This document shows positions 18,194-31,725 of a stretch of DNA of 64,000 nucleotides, in pieces. The first letter of the stretch is position 1. Every line of letters begins with the position of its first letter. Source of the stretch: Rhodococcus sp. PAMC28707 (GTDB lineage Bacteria; Actinomycetota; Actinomycetes; Mycobacteriales; Mycobacteriaceae); NCBI RefSeq assembly GCF_004795915.1, contig NZ_CP039253.1, forward strand, positions 3,100,001 to 3,164,000, written 5' to 3'. A program made the position numbers and the translations under genes. The notes below the pieces were generated by a model. The model saw nothing but the letters and a program-made list of their open reading frames with translations, was not told the DNA's origin and did not search any database.

Positions 18194-21100
18194 TTGGCAG
18201 TCTCTAGCCAGACCAAGGCAGTTGTCGGAACACCGGGAGCCCCGAGGAGGGTTTCGTTCGCGAATATTCGCGAGCCGTTGGAGGTACCCGGTCTCCTAGA
18301 TGTACAGACGGACTCTTTCGAATGGCTGGTAGGTGCGCAGAGTTGGCGCGACCGTGCCGCCGCGCGCGGAGACAGTGGTGTCTCCGGCGGTCTCGAGGAC
18401 ATCCTGACCGAGCTGTCCCCGATCGAGGACTTCTCGGGATCTATGTCCCTTTCCTTCTCTGATCCACGGTTCGACGAGGTCAAAGCCTCGATGGACGAGT
18501 GCAAAGACAAGGACATGACGTACGCGGCGCCATTGTTCGTGACGGCCGAGTTCATCAACAACAACACCGGTGAGATCAAGAGCCAGACGGTCTTCATGGG
18601 TGATTTCCCCATGATGACCGGCAAGGGCACGTTCATCATCAACGGCACCGAGCGTGTCGTCGTCTCCCAGCTCGTCCGCTCTCCAGGCGTCTACTTCGAT
18701 CATTCGGTCGACAAGACGACGGAGAAGGACCTGCACAGCGTCAAGGTTATTCCTGGTCGCGGTGCCTGGTTGGAGTTCGACGTCGACAAGCGCGACACCG
18801 TCGGTGTTCGTATCGACCGTAAGCGTCGCCAGCCCGTCACGGTGCTGCTGAAGGCTCTCGGCTGGTCCACGGAGCAGATCACGGAGCGCTTCGGCTTCTC
18901 CGAGATCCTCATGGCCACGCTGGAGAAGGACAACACAGCCGGTACCGACGAGGCGCTTCTCGATATCTACCGCAAGTTGCGTCCAGGCGAGCCTCCCACG
19001 AAGGAGAGCGCGCAGACGCTCCTGGAGAACTTGTTCTTCAAGGACAAGCGCTACGACCTCGCTCGCGTGGGTCGTTACAAGATCAACAAGAAGCTCGGCC
19101 TCAATGCAGGTCAGCCGATCGTCGCTTCGACGCTCACTGAAGAAGACATCGTCGCCACCATCGAGTACCTCGTGCGTTTGCACGCAGGTGACACCTCGAT
19201 GACGGCACCGGATGGTGTCGAGGTTCCCGTGGAGGTCGACGATATCGACCACTTCGGTAATCGTCGTCTCCGTACCGTCGGTGAGCTGATTCAGAACCAG
19301 ATCCGCGTGGGGCTTTCCCGCATGGAGCGCGTCGTTCGCGAGCGTATGACGACTCAGGATGTCGAGGCCATCACGCCGCAGACTCTGATCAACATCCGTC
19401 CCGTCGTCGCTGCGATCAAGGAGTTCTTCGGAACCTCCCAGCTGTCGCAGTTCATGGACCAGAACAACCCGCTGTCGGGTCTGACGCACAAGCGTCGCCT
19501 GTCGGCTCTCGGACCGGGTGGTCTCTCCCGTGAGCGTGCCGGCCTCGAGGTCCGTGACGTTCACCCGTCGCACTACGGCCGCATGTGCCCCATCGAGACC
19601 CCTGAAGGCCCGAACATCGGCCTGATCGGCTCGCTTTCGGTATATGCACGGGTCAACCCGTTCGGCTTCATCGAGACTCCGTACCGCAAGGTCGTCGACG
19701 GCCAGGTCACCGACGATGTCGATTACCTGACTGCCGATGAAGAGGATCGCCACACGCTCGCACAGGCCAACGCGCCTCTGGACGACAGCGACCATTTCGT
19801 CGAGGACAAGATCCTTGTTCGCCGTAAGGGTGGCGAAGTCGAGTTCGTGTCGTCTTCGGACATCGACTACATGGACGTTTCACCGCGCCAGATGGTCTCG
19901 GTCGCAACCGCGATGATTCCGTTCCTCGAGCACGACGATGCCAACCGTGCCCTGATGGGTGCGAACATGCAGCGTCAGGCTGTTCCGCTGGTACGCAGCG
20001 AATCGCCGATCGTCGGTACCGGCATGGAACTGCGCGCCGCAGTCGATGCAGGTGACGTCGTGATCAGCGAGATGACCGGTGTGGTCGAAGAGGTCTCCGC
20101 CGACTACGTCACGGTCATGGCCGACGACGGTAGCCGCAAGACCTACCGGATGCGTAAGTTTGCGCGTTCCAACCAGGGCACGTGTGCCAACCAGCGTCCG
20201 ATCGTGGACGAGGGGCAGCGCGTCGAGTCCGGTCAGGTCCTCGCCGACGGCCCGTGCACCGAAGACGGTGAAATGGCGCTCGGCAAGAACCTGCTCGTGG
20301 CGATCATGCCGTGGGAAGGCCACAACTACGAGGACGCGATCATTCTTTCGCAGCGTCTCGTGGAAGAGGACGTTCTCACCTCGATTCACATCGAGGAGCA
20401 CGAGATCGATGCTCGCGACACCAAGCTCGGTGCCGAGGAGATCACTCGCGACATTCCGAACGTGTCCGACGAGGTCCTTGCTGACCTGGACGAGCGTGGC
20501 ATCATCCGTATCGGTGCAGAGGTTCGTGACGGCGACGTGCTGGTCGGAAAGGTCACGCCGAAGGGCGAGACCGAGCTGACCCCGGAAGAGCGTCTCCTGC
20601 GTGCCATCTTCGGTGAGAAGGCTCGCGAGGTTCGCGATACTTCCCTGAAGGTTCCGCACGGCGAGAACGGAAAGGTCATCGGCATTCGCGTGTTCTCACG
20701 CGACGACGACGACGATCTGCCTCCCGGCGTCAACGAGCTGGTTCGCGTGTACGTCGCCCAGAAGCGCAAGATTCAGGACGGCGACAAGCTCGCAGGCCGG
20801 CACGGTAACAAGGGCGTCATCGGCAAGATCCTCCCGCAGGAGGACATGCCTTTCCTGTCCGACGGCACCCCGATCGACATCATCCTCAACACTCACGGCG
20901 TTCCGCGTCGTATGAACATCGGTCAGATCTTGGAGACCCACCTCGGGTGGATCGGCAAGACCGGCTGGAATGTTCAAGTGGCCACGGACGGCACCCGGCC
21001 CGATTGGGCCGAGCGTCTTCCGGAGGAGATGCTCTCGGCACCCGCGGACAGCAATATCGCTACCCCGGTGTTCGACGGCGCCAAGGAGAATCAGCTGACC

Positions 21101-21682
21101 GGCCTGCTGGCCAGCACGATTCCCAACCGCGACGGCGAGCAGATGGTCGGACCGGACGGAAAGGCCACCTTGTTCGACGGCCGTTCCGGCGAGCCGTTCC
21201 CGTACCCGGTGTCCGTGGGCTACATGTACATCATCAAGCTGCACCACTTGGTCGACGACAAGATCCACGCTCGTTCGACCGGGCCGTACTCGATGATCAC
21301 GCAGCAGCCCCTCGGCGGTAAAGCGCAGTTCGGTGGACAGCGCTTCGGTGAGATGGAGTGCTGGGCCATGCAGGCCTACGGCGCTGCGTACACGCTGCAG
21401 GAGCTTCTCACCATCAAGTCGGACGACGTTGTCGGCCGCGTGAAGGTGTACGAAGCGATCGTCAAGGGCGAGAACATTCCCGAGCCCGGTATCCCCGAGT
21501 CCTTCAAGGTGCTCCTCAAGGAGCTCCAGTCACTGTGCCTCAATGTGGAGGTGCTGTCCTCGGACGGCGCTGCCATCACGATGGCCGACGGTGACGACGA
21601 GGACCTCGAGCGTGCCGCGGCCAATCTGGGAATCAACCTCTCCCGCAACGAAGCTGCAACGGTCGACGACCTCGCTCAGTAG
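18194..21682 (+). CDS. rpoB: DNA-directed RNA polymerase subunit beta
   Basis: The start is the TTG at 18194, preceded by GGAAGGA and matching the N-terminus usual in this group (LAVSSQTKA...), giving 1162 residues. The rifampicin-binding cluster [20 protein letters not shown], then RLSALGPGG, shows the Asp, His and Ser positions tied to resistance in their sensitive form. The motifs [18 protein letters not shown] and the C-terminal [12 protein letters not shown] are present. It forms the catalytic core with RpoC, which follows after 110 bp. Confidence 0.98.
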   Translation: MAVSSQTKAVVGTPGAPRRVSFANIREPLEVPGLLDVQTDSFEWLVGAQSWRDRAAARGDSGVSGGLEDILTELSPIEDFSGSMSLSFSDPRFDEVKASMDECKDKDMTYAAPLFVTAEFINNNTGEIKSQTVFMGDFPMMTGKGTFIINGTERVVVSQLVRSPGVYFDHSVDKTTEKDLHSVKVIPGRGAWLEFDVDKRDTVGVRIDRKRRQPVTVLLKALGWSTEQITERFGFSEILMATLEKDNTAGTDEALLDIYRKLRPGEPPTKESAQTLLENLFFKDKRYDLARVGRYKINKKLGLNAGQPIVASTLTEEDIVATIEYLVRLHAGDTSMTAPDGVEVPVEVDDIDHFGNRRLRTVGELIQNQIRVGLSRMERVVRERMTTQDVEAITPQTLINIRPVVAAIKEFFGTSQLSQFMDQNNPLSGLTHKRRLSALGPGGLSRERAGLEVRDVHPSHYGRMCPIETPEGPNIGLIGSLSVYARVNPFGFIETPYRKVVDGQVTDDVDYLTADEEDRHTLAQANAPLDDSDHFVEDKILVRRKGGEVEFVSSSDIDYMDVSPRQMVSVATAMIPFLEHDDANRALMGANMQRQAVPLVRSESPIVGTGMELRAAVDAGDVVISEMTGVVEEVSADYVTVMADDGSRKTYRMRKFARSNQGTCANQRPIVDEGQRVESGQVLADGPCTEDGEMALGKNLLVAIMPWEGHNYEDAIILSQRLVEEDVLTSIHIEEHEIDARDTKLGAEEITRDIPNVSDEVLADLDERGIIRIGAEVRDGDVLVGKVTPKGETELTPEERLLRAIFGEKAREVRDTSLKVPHGENGKVIGIRVFSRDDDDDLPPGVNELVRVYVAQKRKIQDGDKLAGRHGNKGVIGKILPQEDMPFLSDGTPIDIILNTHGVPRRMNIGQILETHLGWIGKTGWNVQVATDGTRPDWAERLPEEMLSAPADSNIATPVFDGAKENQLTGLLASTIPNRDGEQMVGPDGKATLFDGRSGEPFPYPVSVGYMYIIKLHHLVDDKIHARSTGPYSMITQQPLGGKAQFGGQRFGEMECWAMQAYGAAYTLQELLTIKSDDVVGRVKVYEAIVKGENIPEPGIPESFKVLLKELQSLCLNVEVLSSDGAAITMADGDDEDLERAAANLGINLSRNEAATVDDLAQ

Positions 21683-21691
21683 TTCTACGGT

Positions 21692-21722
21692 CCTCGGGCC
21701 TGCGGTTATCGCAGGCCCGAGG
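21692..21722 (+). terminator. Strong hairpin between rpoB and rpoC
   Basis: CCTCGGGCCTGCG (21692-21704) pairs perfectly over 13 bp with CGCAGGCCCGAGG (21710-21722) around a 5-nt loop. GCGCTCTTTCTC follows, so the U-tract is poor. It may cause partial termination, pausing or RNA processing and so tune RpoB against RpoC levels. Confidence 0.6.
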
Positions 21723-21792
21723 GCGCTCTTTCTCATATGACTGTTCTCAATGGCAGTTTGGTACAACACCCATAACGGGGAAAGGAAGTTAC

Positions 21793-25749
<3,957 letters not shown>

Positions 25750-25760
25750 CCAGTAACGTA

Positions 25761-25859
25761 AAAGCCCCGCACTCCGACTTCGGTCGGGAGGCGGGGCTTT
25801 TTCGTACGGTAACGAATCAAGCCCCGCACCCCGACTTCGGTCGGGAGGCGGGGCTTTTT
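25761..25859 (+). terminator. Two tandem, near-identical terminators after rpoC
   Basis: Hairpin 1 (25761-25802) and hairpin 2 (25819-25859) each pair GCCCCGC with GCGGGGC around an inner CCGAC-TTCG-GTCGG tetraloop stem, and each ends in a T-run. They differ at only a few bases and repeat with a period of 57 bp, so the whole segment appears duplicated. The symmetric stems can also stop transcription from the converging cholesterol oxidase gene. Confidence 0.93.
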
Positions 25860-25890
25860 CGTGCGCGGGTGTGGCCGGGCTCCAGCGGAA

Positions 25891-27513
25891 CTACCGCCCG
25901 TCGGCGATCACTTTCGCGATGTTCCGTTCGGCGAGTGCGGTGATGGTGAGCGAGGGGTTGGCTGCGCCCGTACTGCCGGGGATCAGGGCGCCGTCGACGA
26001 CGTAGAGTCCGTCGTGCCCTTTGACGCGTCCGTATGAGTCGGTGACGTCGCCGAGGACCGCACCACCGAGTGGGTGGGCGGTGAAGGTGTCGTCGACGTC
26101 GCGGGTGAACGGTTCCGCGGAGACCACGGTGCCGCCGGCCTGAGCCATCTTGTTCTGTACTGCGCGTAGTGCTTCGACGGTGTCACGGCTGCCGCCCTTC
26201 GGCCAGTTGAGCGTCATCGAGTCGGTGGCGGCGTTGTAACGGAAGTCGGCCCGGAGTGGGTCGATGGTCATGCCGAGCGAGCCGATGAAGCCGAGATCGA
26301 TGGGTACACCGGGGACATACCAGTTCTCGACGGTGAGGGGGAGTCCGGAGTCGTCGACGATTCGGGACGCGCATGGTGCGCCCTGCGGTACGCCTGCAGC
26401 AGGTCCGAGTGATCGCGTCATCGAGGCGTCACCGTTGGTGCCCCAGCCGCGACCGACGAACTCGTTCAGATTGTCCAAGGTGCCGGTGGCTTGTGCACGC
26501 ACGAGAAGCTCTGTGGTGCCGATGGATCCGGCTCCGAGCACGAGTTTGTCGCACGTTAGGGTACGAGTTTCGAGAACGTTGCCTTCGGGGTCGAGGCGTC
26601 GTACCTCGACGCGGTAGCGGCCACCGGATTCACTGCCGATCGAGGCGACTTCGTGGCTGTGGCAGACGGTTGCTCGTCCAGTGTTTTCCGCCTGTGGGAT
26701 GTAGTTCTGGGTCAGGTCGTGTTTGGCGCCGTTCGAGTTTCCGAAGGTGCTTGCTCCGACGGTTGCGGACGGGCGGGACCGTCCGGTCATTTCGTCGCGC
26801 AGGACGTTCCAGTTCCAGTTGCCGTCGACTCGTTCGGGTTGGTAACCGGCGCGTCGGGCGTGGTCGTCCCAGGTTCGAGAGTGCGCGAAATTTGCGCTGT
26901 TGTAGATGTCGTCGGGCATCTGCGACGGCATCAGCATCGATCGGGCCTTGGGGTACCAGGTTCCGGCCATGTCGTCGTAGCTGAGCCTGCCGCCGAAGGA
27001 GAGGTCGAAGAATCGGCGTTCCGGTGCGATCGTGACGCCGGTGTAGACGATGGATCCTCCGCCGACAGCGGCGCCGCGCCAGACGGAGAGGTTCTCGAAA
27101 CGGGTCGTGTCGAGTACCCCGCCGAACCTGTCGACGGGCCCTACCGGTAGGCCGGTGATATTGGTGAAAGAGTCTTGTTGCCACAGGCCACGGCCGTCGG
27201 CTGTCATGTCGGCGGTGAAGATTTCGCGCCATGGGTCTCGTGGCCAGCGCAGACCGCGTTCGAGGACGGTGACCTGACTACCGGCCTGCGCGAGGCGCAA
27301 CGCGGCCGCGCTGGCACCGAAGCCGGAACCGATGACGATGACCGACGAGTGCTCCGGCGGTCGTGGCGGTTCGGCGAAGAGTTCTGGGACGAGTGACCGG
27401 ATGGAGCCGACGCCGATGGGGATCGCGTGTGCTCGTGTTCCGGAAAGAAGTGGAGGTGCGGTAAGTCCAACGAGCCCTGCTGCGGCCAGTTGAAGAAGTT
27501 GCCTGCGTTTCAC
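25891..27513 (-). CDS. choE: Class I (GMC-type) cholesterol oxidase, probably Tat-exported
   Basis: The 540-residue flavoprotein would oxidise and isomerise cholesterol to cholest-4-en-3-one. The N-terminus KRRQLLQLAAAGLVGLTAPP resembles a twin-arginine signal ending at AHA, so export is likely. The FAD-binding motif VIVIGSGFGASAAALRLAQAG follows near residue 58. AQATGTLDNLNEFVGRGWG is typical of the non-covalent-FAD enzymes. GTG at 27513 with AGGGGA upstream is a better start than the ATG 51 bp further out. It converges on rpoC. Sterol specificity is inferred from similarity. Confidence 0.82.
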   Translation of the reverse strand: MKRRQLLQLAAAGLVGLTAPPLLSGTRAHAIPIGVGSIRSLVPELFAEPPRPPEHSSVIVIGSGFGASAAALRLAQAGSQVTVLERGLRWPRDPWREIFTADMTADGRGLWQQDSFTNITGLPVGPVDRFGGVLDTTRFENLSVWRGAAVGGGSIVYTGVTIAPERRFFDLSFGGRLSYDDMAGTWYPKARSMLMPSQMPDDIYNSANFAHSRTWDDHARRAGYQPERVDGNWNWNVLRDEMTGRSRPSATVGASTFGNSNGAKHDLTQNYIPQAENTGRATVCHSHEVASIGSESGGRYRVEVRRLDPEGNVLETRTLTCDKLVLGAGSIGTTELLVRAQATGTLDNLNEFVGRGWGTNGDASMTRSLGPAAGVPQGAPCASRIVDDSGLPLTVENWYVPGVPIDLGFIGSLGMTIDPLRADFRYNAATDSMTLNWPKGGSRDTVEALRAVQNKMAQAGGTVVSAEPFTRDVDDTFTAHPLGGAVLGDVTDSYGRVKGHDGLYVVDGALIPGSTGAANPSLTITALAERNIAKVIADGR

Positions 27514-27605
27514 GTGTGTTTGTCCCCTGAAGTCGATCGCGGCTCGTCGGCCATTGTTCCTCATCGGGCAGGGGAAAAGCGACTGGTCTTCCGGATTACG
27601 CGAGA

Positions 27606-27671
27606 TTTGTCAGGAGCGGAGCTTGCGGAGTGACCGGGTTTGTCAGGAGCGGAGCTTGCGGAGTGACCGGG
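27606..27671. repeat. Perfect 33-bp tandem duplication
   Basis: A 33-bp unit starting TTTGTCAGGAGCGGAGC occurs at 27606-27638 and again at 27639-27671 without a mismatch, then TTTGCCA begins a third copy that decays. It lies between the divergent choE and the EEP gene, just before the promoter region of the latter. No coding role is apparent. Confidence 0.95.
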
Positions 27672-27713
27672 TTTGCCAGCTGTTCCACAGGTGTGCCTGG
27701 GACACTGGCGCGA

Positions 27714-28658
27714 ATGATCATCGTTCTGGGGGCCGTACTGGTAGCTGTCGCATTGCTGGGCATTGCCGCGCATTTTCTTGATTCGACGGGTCAGCTCATG
27801 CTTGTTGTTGCCGCGCTTGCTCGTCTTCTGATGGTGTGGTCCGTTCCGGGTGCTGTGCTTCTCGGGGTGGGTGTCGGGTGGTGGGGCGTCGTGTTCGGGT
27901 CGTTGGTTGTCGCAGTTGCGTTCTCGACTCAGTTCCCATTGGTTCGGTCGCGGCTTCGTAAGCGCAGTGTTCAGGGCACGCCGTTCGGTGTGATGAGTGC
28001 CAACATCCTGCTCGGTGAGGCTGATGCGGGTGCTCTTGTGGCTGCGGTCGATACTCACGCGCCCGATGTGTTGACAGTGGTCGAGTTGACTCGTTCGGCG
28101 CACGAGGGGCTCGTTGCGGCTGGAATTCTCGAACGCCTTCCGTACACGTTTGTCAGCCCTGCGTCAGGTGGAAACGGAACCGGTATCTATTCGCGATATC
28201 CCATCGGTGACGAGACTCGGCACGATGGCTACATCACCGAATTGCTCTCGGCGCGCGTGCAGGTCCCGGACGGTCCGTGGCCGCTCGTGTTTGCGGTGCA
28301 CCCGGTGCCGCCGTGGCCACGGCACCCATCGTCGTGGGTGCGCGAACTTGCCGCGCTACGGCAGCTGATGGAGAAGATCCCTCTCGATGATGGCCCGGTG
28401 GTGGTGTCGGGGGACTTCAATGCGACGTTCGACCACAAGCGGTACCGCGACTTGCTGAGCGATCGTTACCGTGACGCGGCGTTGGAGGTCGGCGCTGGTC
28501 ATTTGGCTACGTATTCTGCGGATGCGTGGTACCCGCCGTTGATAGCGATCGACCATATTCTTGTCAGCGATGCCGCTGTGATCGACGTAGGAGTCGTCGA
28601 GCTCCCTGGCTCCGATCACCGTGGCATTCGCGCGGACTTGCGACTACGCGCGCCCTGA
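27714..28658 (+). CDS. Membrane-anchored endonuclease/exonuclease/phosphatase-fold protein
   Basis: The 314-residue protein starts MIIVLGAVLVAVALLGIAAH with three hydrophobic helices in the first 85 residues. An EEP domain follows: MSANILLGEADA, VVVSGDFNATFDH, DHILVSD and PGSDHRGIRADL, which supply the metal-binding and catalytic Asn/Asp/His residues. The catalytic face would be outside the membrane. Family members cleave phosphodiesters or sphingomyelin-like substrates; the substrate is not evident. I prefer the ATG at 27714 to an upstream GTG because the intervening DNA is the 33-bp repeat. Confidence 0.8.
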   Translation: MIIVLGAVLVAVALLGIAAHFLDSTGQLMLVVAALARLLMVWSVPGAVLLGVGVGWWGVVFGSLVVAVAFSTQFPLVRSRLRKRSVQGTPFGVMSANILLGEADAGALVAAVDTHAPDVLTVVELTRSAHEGLVAAGILERLPYTFVSPASGGNGTGIYSRYPIGDETRHDGYITELLSARVQVPDGPWPLVFAVHPVPPWPRHPSSWVRELAALRQLMEKIPLDDGPVVVSGDFNATFDHKRYRDLLSDRYRDAALEVGAGHLATYSADAWYPPLIAIDHILVSDAAVIDVGVVELPGSDHRGIRADLRLRAP

Positions 28659-28668
28659 GGCGCTGCCG

Positions 28669-29046
28669 TCAGCCTTGTTGGGCGTAGTCCGGGAGTTCTT
28701 GGACGGCCCATTTGTTTCCGTCGGGATCGGCGAAGAACACGAACTTGCCCCATCCCAAGTCGACGACGGGGTCGATGTCGAGGCCTGCTGCGATGAGGGT
28801 ATTGCGTGCATCCTCGGCGCTGGCGACGACGACCTGCATGCCCTCGACGCTTCCCGGTGCCGCTGTGGTGATGCCTTCGCCGATGGCGATGGAGCACGCC
28901 GATCCGGGTGGTGTCAGTTGTACGAAGCGGATTCCGTCCGTCGGCCGCTCGTCGTGGTCTGCGTGGAATCCGATTTTGACGTAGAAGTCCTTGGCTCGGT
29001 CGACGTCGCTCACCGGGATCATGACGAGTTCGAGTTTGATGTCCAT
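28669..29046 (-). CDS. VOC-family (glyoxalase/bleomycin resistance fold) protein
   Basis: The 125-residue protein has one VOC unit pair: MDIKLELVMIPVSDVDRAKDFYVKIGF at the N-terminus and FFADPDGNKWAVQE at the C-terminus. AAAGGGAG precedes the ATG at 29046. Members bind a metal and act on varied small molecules or sequester antibiotics; no substrate can be assigned. It converges on the EEP gene with a 10-bp gap. Confidence 0.85.
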   Translation of the reverse strand: MDIKLELVMIPVSDVDRAKDFYVKIGFHADHDERPTDGIRFVQLTPPGSACSIAIGEGITTAAPGSVEGMQVVVASAEDARNTLIAAGLDIDPVVDLGWGKFVFFADPDGNKWAVQELPDYAQQG

Positions 29047-29156
29047 GTTTCGTTCGCTCCCTTTCGTTGTGGTGACAGCAAGCCTGCCAAGTATTGCGGA
29101 CAGTTTCGGTCCGCGATCCGAATTTTCGTTAGGTGAACACTGCTGGCCGGAGAAAT

Positions 29157-30164
29157 ATGCACGACCGATCGACTGTTGATGCTGGTGTGCTTCTGTCCAT
29201 ACTCGATCGCTCCCGCACGAGGACAGGTTTCGACGACGCTTCCGCTTCGGCCGACTCGATCGAGCGCGCTGTCCACGCCGAACAGCTTGGTTACCATAGG
29301 TTTTGGGTGGCAGAGCATCACGGGGTTCCCGGTATGGCCAGTGGTGCCCCGTCGGTGTTGCTGGCGGCAATCGGTGCTCACACCTCGCGGATTCGGCTCG
29401 GTTCCGGCGGTGTCATGTTGCCGAACCATCAGCCGTTCGTCGTCGCCGAGCAGTTCGCGATGCTCGCCGCTCTCTACCCGGGACGTGTCGACGTGGGTGT
29501 CGGGCGCTCGCTCGGCTTCACCGAACCTGTCCGCCGCGCGCTCCGAACCGGTCGTGAGGAAGCGGATACGTTTGCCGACGATCTCGCCGAACTCTCGGGA
29601 TTTCTCGACGGGACGGGCCCGGTGACGGTCAGGCCGGCGGTGCCTGCCCCACCGATGTACGTCCTGGCAACAGGGAAGGGCTTGGCGATAGCAGCGAAAG
29701 CGGGATTGCCCGTGGTGGTCGGCGGCCCGATTCTCTGGGGCGACGGTGCCGAGATCGCAGCCTATCGACGTCAGTTCCGTGCGACCGAGCTCACGCCGAA
29801 CCCCCGCGTCATCGTCTCGCTCGACGTCATGATCGCTGACTCGGCGGCCCGCGCTCGCGAGTTGATGCTGCCCGAGGCCTGGGCAATGGCTCAATCGAGG
29901 AATACCGGAGAGTTTCCACCGCTCGTTCCGACCCGAGAAATCGATCTCGACGCTGCGCCCACTCGAACGAGGGAGCGGGTGGAACGTTCGATCGACTCGT
30001 CGGTGCACGGCACCGCTCACGAGGTTGCCATTCGGCTCGAGGAGTTGATCGAGCGCACCGACGCCGACGAGATTCTGGCGTCGACGTCGACGTTCGACCG
30101 AACCGCGCTGGCAGTCGCCGACGCCGAATTGCGGCAGCTGTTTGCTCCTTCGCTGTCGAGCTGA
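29157..30164 (+). CDS. LLM-class flavin-dependent oxidoreductase
   Basis: The 335-residue protein has the luciferase-like monooxygenase pattern: FWVAEHHGVPGMASGAPSVL near residues 47-66 and IRLGSGGVMLPNHQPFVVAE. It ends in a helical region. Such enzymes use reduced FMN or F420. I favour the ATG at 29157, behind GGAG, over the GTG at 29133. The gap to the divergent VOC gene contains GCGGAC/GTCCGC inverted repeats that may be an operator. Confidence 0.82.
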   Translation: MHDRSTVDAGVLLSILDRSRTRTGFDDASASADSIERAVHAEQLGYHRFWVAEHHGVPGMASGAPSVLLAAIGAHTSRIRLGSGGVMLPNHQPFVVAEQFAMLAALYPGRVDVGVGRSLGFTEPVRRALRTGREEADTFADDLAELSGFLDGTGPVTVRPAVPAPPMYVLATGKGLAIAAKAGLPVVVGGPILWGDGAEIAAYRRQFRATELTPNPRVIVSLDVMIADSAARARELMLPEAWAMAQSRNTGEFPPLVPTREIDLDAAPTRTRERVERSIDSSVHGTAHEVAIRLEELIERTDADEILASTSTFDRTALAVADAELRQLFAPSLSS

Positions 30165-30234
30165 GCCATCGCCGAGTGAAGGTGTTGCGCAGTACAGTGA
30201 GAAAGAGCCGAAATCAGCCACCGGAGAGGTCGTC

Positions 30235-30438
30235 ATGGCAGGCAAGAAGCTGGACAGAGTTCATGCACAATCCGCGCTCGAGACCGTGCGTGAGAACCCG
30301 CTTATCGCGGTGATCGCTGCGGCGCCTGCTCTGGTCGTATTCGGGCTCGTGTGGTGGCTCGCCGGATTCGGAACCGCAGTGGTTCTACTTCTGGCGATCG
30401 GCGTCGTCGGCCTGGTCGTTGCCAAGTTGCGCGGCTAG
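30235..30438 (+). CDS. Small two-helix membrane protein
   Basis: The 67-residue product has a charged N-terminus (MAGKKLDRVHAQSALETVRE) and two hydrophobic helices joined by a short turn, ending VVAKLRG. GGAGAGG precedes the ATG. I do not recognise a family. It overlaps the converging phosphatase gene by 4 bp. Confidence 0.65.
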   Translation: MAGKKLDRVHAQSALETVRENPLIAVIAAAPALVVFGLVWWLAGFGTAVVLLLAIGVVGLVVAKLRG

Positions 30439-30944
30439 TCCGTCGTTTCTCGGGGGACATGGAACTGCGTGAGCGTGCCCATGCCCGGCCCCAGGTCGGC
30501 CCATGGCGCTGTGGTGGTCAACACAGCGATGGCTGACGTCGGGAACTTCATGGTGATGGCGTCGATTGCCGAGGACTTGTTTTCCGACGCCAGTTCCAGT
30601 GCTGTCCAGGGGATTCCGGGTGCGTGTCCAACGATGAGCAGGGTCGAAATGGCAGCTTCGGTCAGCGTGGCTTCCTCGAAAATTTCTTCGGGAGAGCCGC
30701 CGTAGATCCGTTGTTCGAATCGCACCGGTGCATCGATGCCCGTCGCGAGCAAGGTTTCTCGGGTGCGGGTGGCCGTGGAGCATATGACGGTGTCGATGTT
30801 GCCGACGTTCTCGGCGATCCAGCGGCCTGCGAGTGCCGCCTCGCGCTGACCGCGTTCTGCGAGGGGGCGATCGTGATCCGGCGTCCCTTCCGGGTAGCCG
30901 GATTTACCATGTCGCATGAGTACGAGGGTGCGCAGTTCGGCCAT
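30435..30944 (-). CDS. SixA-like histidine phosphatase
   Basis: The 169-residue protein has the phosphohistidine motif LVLMRHGKSG near residue 10, the conserved TRTRETL and the second histidine in LLIVGHAPG. SixA-type enzymes dephosphorylate phosphohistidine or small phosphoesters. The ATG at 30944 matches the family start; an upstream in-frame extension does not. The target is unknown. Confidence 0.85.
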   Translation of the reverse strand: MAELRTLVLMRHGKSGYPEGTPDHDRPLAERGQREAALAGRWIAENVGNIDTVICSTATRTRETLLATGIDAPVRFEQRIYGGSPEEIFEEATLTEAAISTLLIVGHAPGIPWTALELASENKSSAIDAITMKFPTSAIAVLTTTAPWADLGPGMGTLTQFHVPRETTD

Positions 30945-31032
30945 CGATCCACCGTATCGGGCCGGGGCCACCACTTCCATATGCTCGTGCAGTGGAGGTC
31001 GCGATGCAGACCGCAGGGTGCGCACCTGCTAT

Positions 31033-31049
31033 CTTGAACGCCGTTCAAG
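31033..31049. promoter_or_regulatory. BioQ-like operator upstream of bioY
   Basis: CTTGAAC-GCC-GTTCAAG is a perfect inverted repeat. Its core TGAAC-N3-GTTCA fits the BioQ motif as I recall it from Corynebacterium (TGAAC-N3-GTTAC). It ends 22 bp before the bioY start, where a repressor would block transcription when biotin is plentiful. Confidence 0.7.
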
Positions 31050-31071
31050 TTTGCGCTCACAAGGAGTCGTC

Positions 31072-31725
31072 ATGGCAGGTCTCGAAGGTGCACAGGGCTC
31101 GGCAGCGTCCAGTTCCGAATCAGTGTCAGGTTCCGAATCAGTGTCAGGTTCCGAAGCAGTGTCCGGTTCCAAGGTAAGGATTTCGGCACGGGACATGGCG
31201 CAGATAGCCGTCTTCGCCGCGCTGCTGGCCGCCCTGGGACTCCCCGGCGCAATCACGGTGGGTTTCAGTGGCGTTCCCATCACGCTCCAGACCCTCGGCG
31301 TCATCCTCGCCGGTGCGATCCTCGGTGCCCGCAAAGGCACGGCCGCCGTCGTGGTGTTCATCGCGCTGACCCTCATCGGGCTGCCTTTGCTGTCCGGTGG
31401 ACGCACCGGCCTGACAGCACTCGCCGGCCCCAGTGCCGGATATCTCATCGGGTGGATCCCGGCGGCATTCGTCACCGGCCTGCTGACGGCTCTCATCCTC
31501 CCGAAATATCCGATAGCGCTCGGTTTGGCGATCAATGCACTCGGCGCAATCGTGATCATCTACATTTTCGGCACGATCGGCCTGTTGCTGCGCACCGACA
31601 TCGGCGTGTGGGGCGCGATCTCCACCAACTTCGCATTCATCCCTGGTGACCTGGTCAAGGTTGTCATCGGCGCCGTCGTCGCCAAAAGTGTGCACCGAGC
31701 GTATCCCGGTTTGATTCGTTCGTGA
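31072..31725 (+). CDS. bioY: Biotin ECF transporter S-component BioY
   Basis: The 217-residue membrane protein binds biotin for import. After a 35-residue Ser/Glu/Gly-rich N-terminal tail, it shows the BioY pattern: MAQIAVFAALLAALGLPGAI, GVPITLQTLGVILAGAILG, GLPLLSGGRTGL and GPSAGYLIGW. AAGGAG fixes the ATG. The N-terminal tail contains about three copies of an 18-bp in-frame repeat (ESVSGS), unusual for BioY. Its stop overlaps the next start, so it heads a six-gene unit with bioM and bioN. Confidence 0.93.
   Translation: MAGLEGAQGSAASSSESVSGSESVSGSEAVSGSKVRISARDMAQIAVFAALLAALGLPGAITVGFSGVPITLQTLGVILAGAILGARKGTAAVVVFIALTLIGLPLLSGGRTGLTALAGPSAGYLIGWIPAAFVTGLLTALILPKYPIALGLAINALGAIVIIYIFGTIGLLLRTDIGVWGAISTNFAFIPGDLVKVVIGAVVAKSVHRAYPGLIRS

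Noticed and set aside
18296-19795. 499-residue open frame antisense to rpoB
   Set aside because: Shadow frame of rpoB; the composition and the absence of start signals argue against a gene.
31110-31180. Short repeats resembling a CRISPR array
   Set aside because: The 18-bp units are contiguous, in frame inside bioY and have no spacers; no CRISPR array is present in the window.
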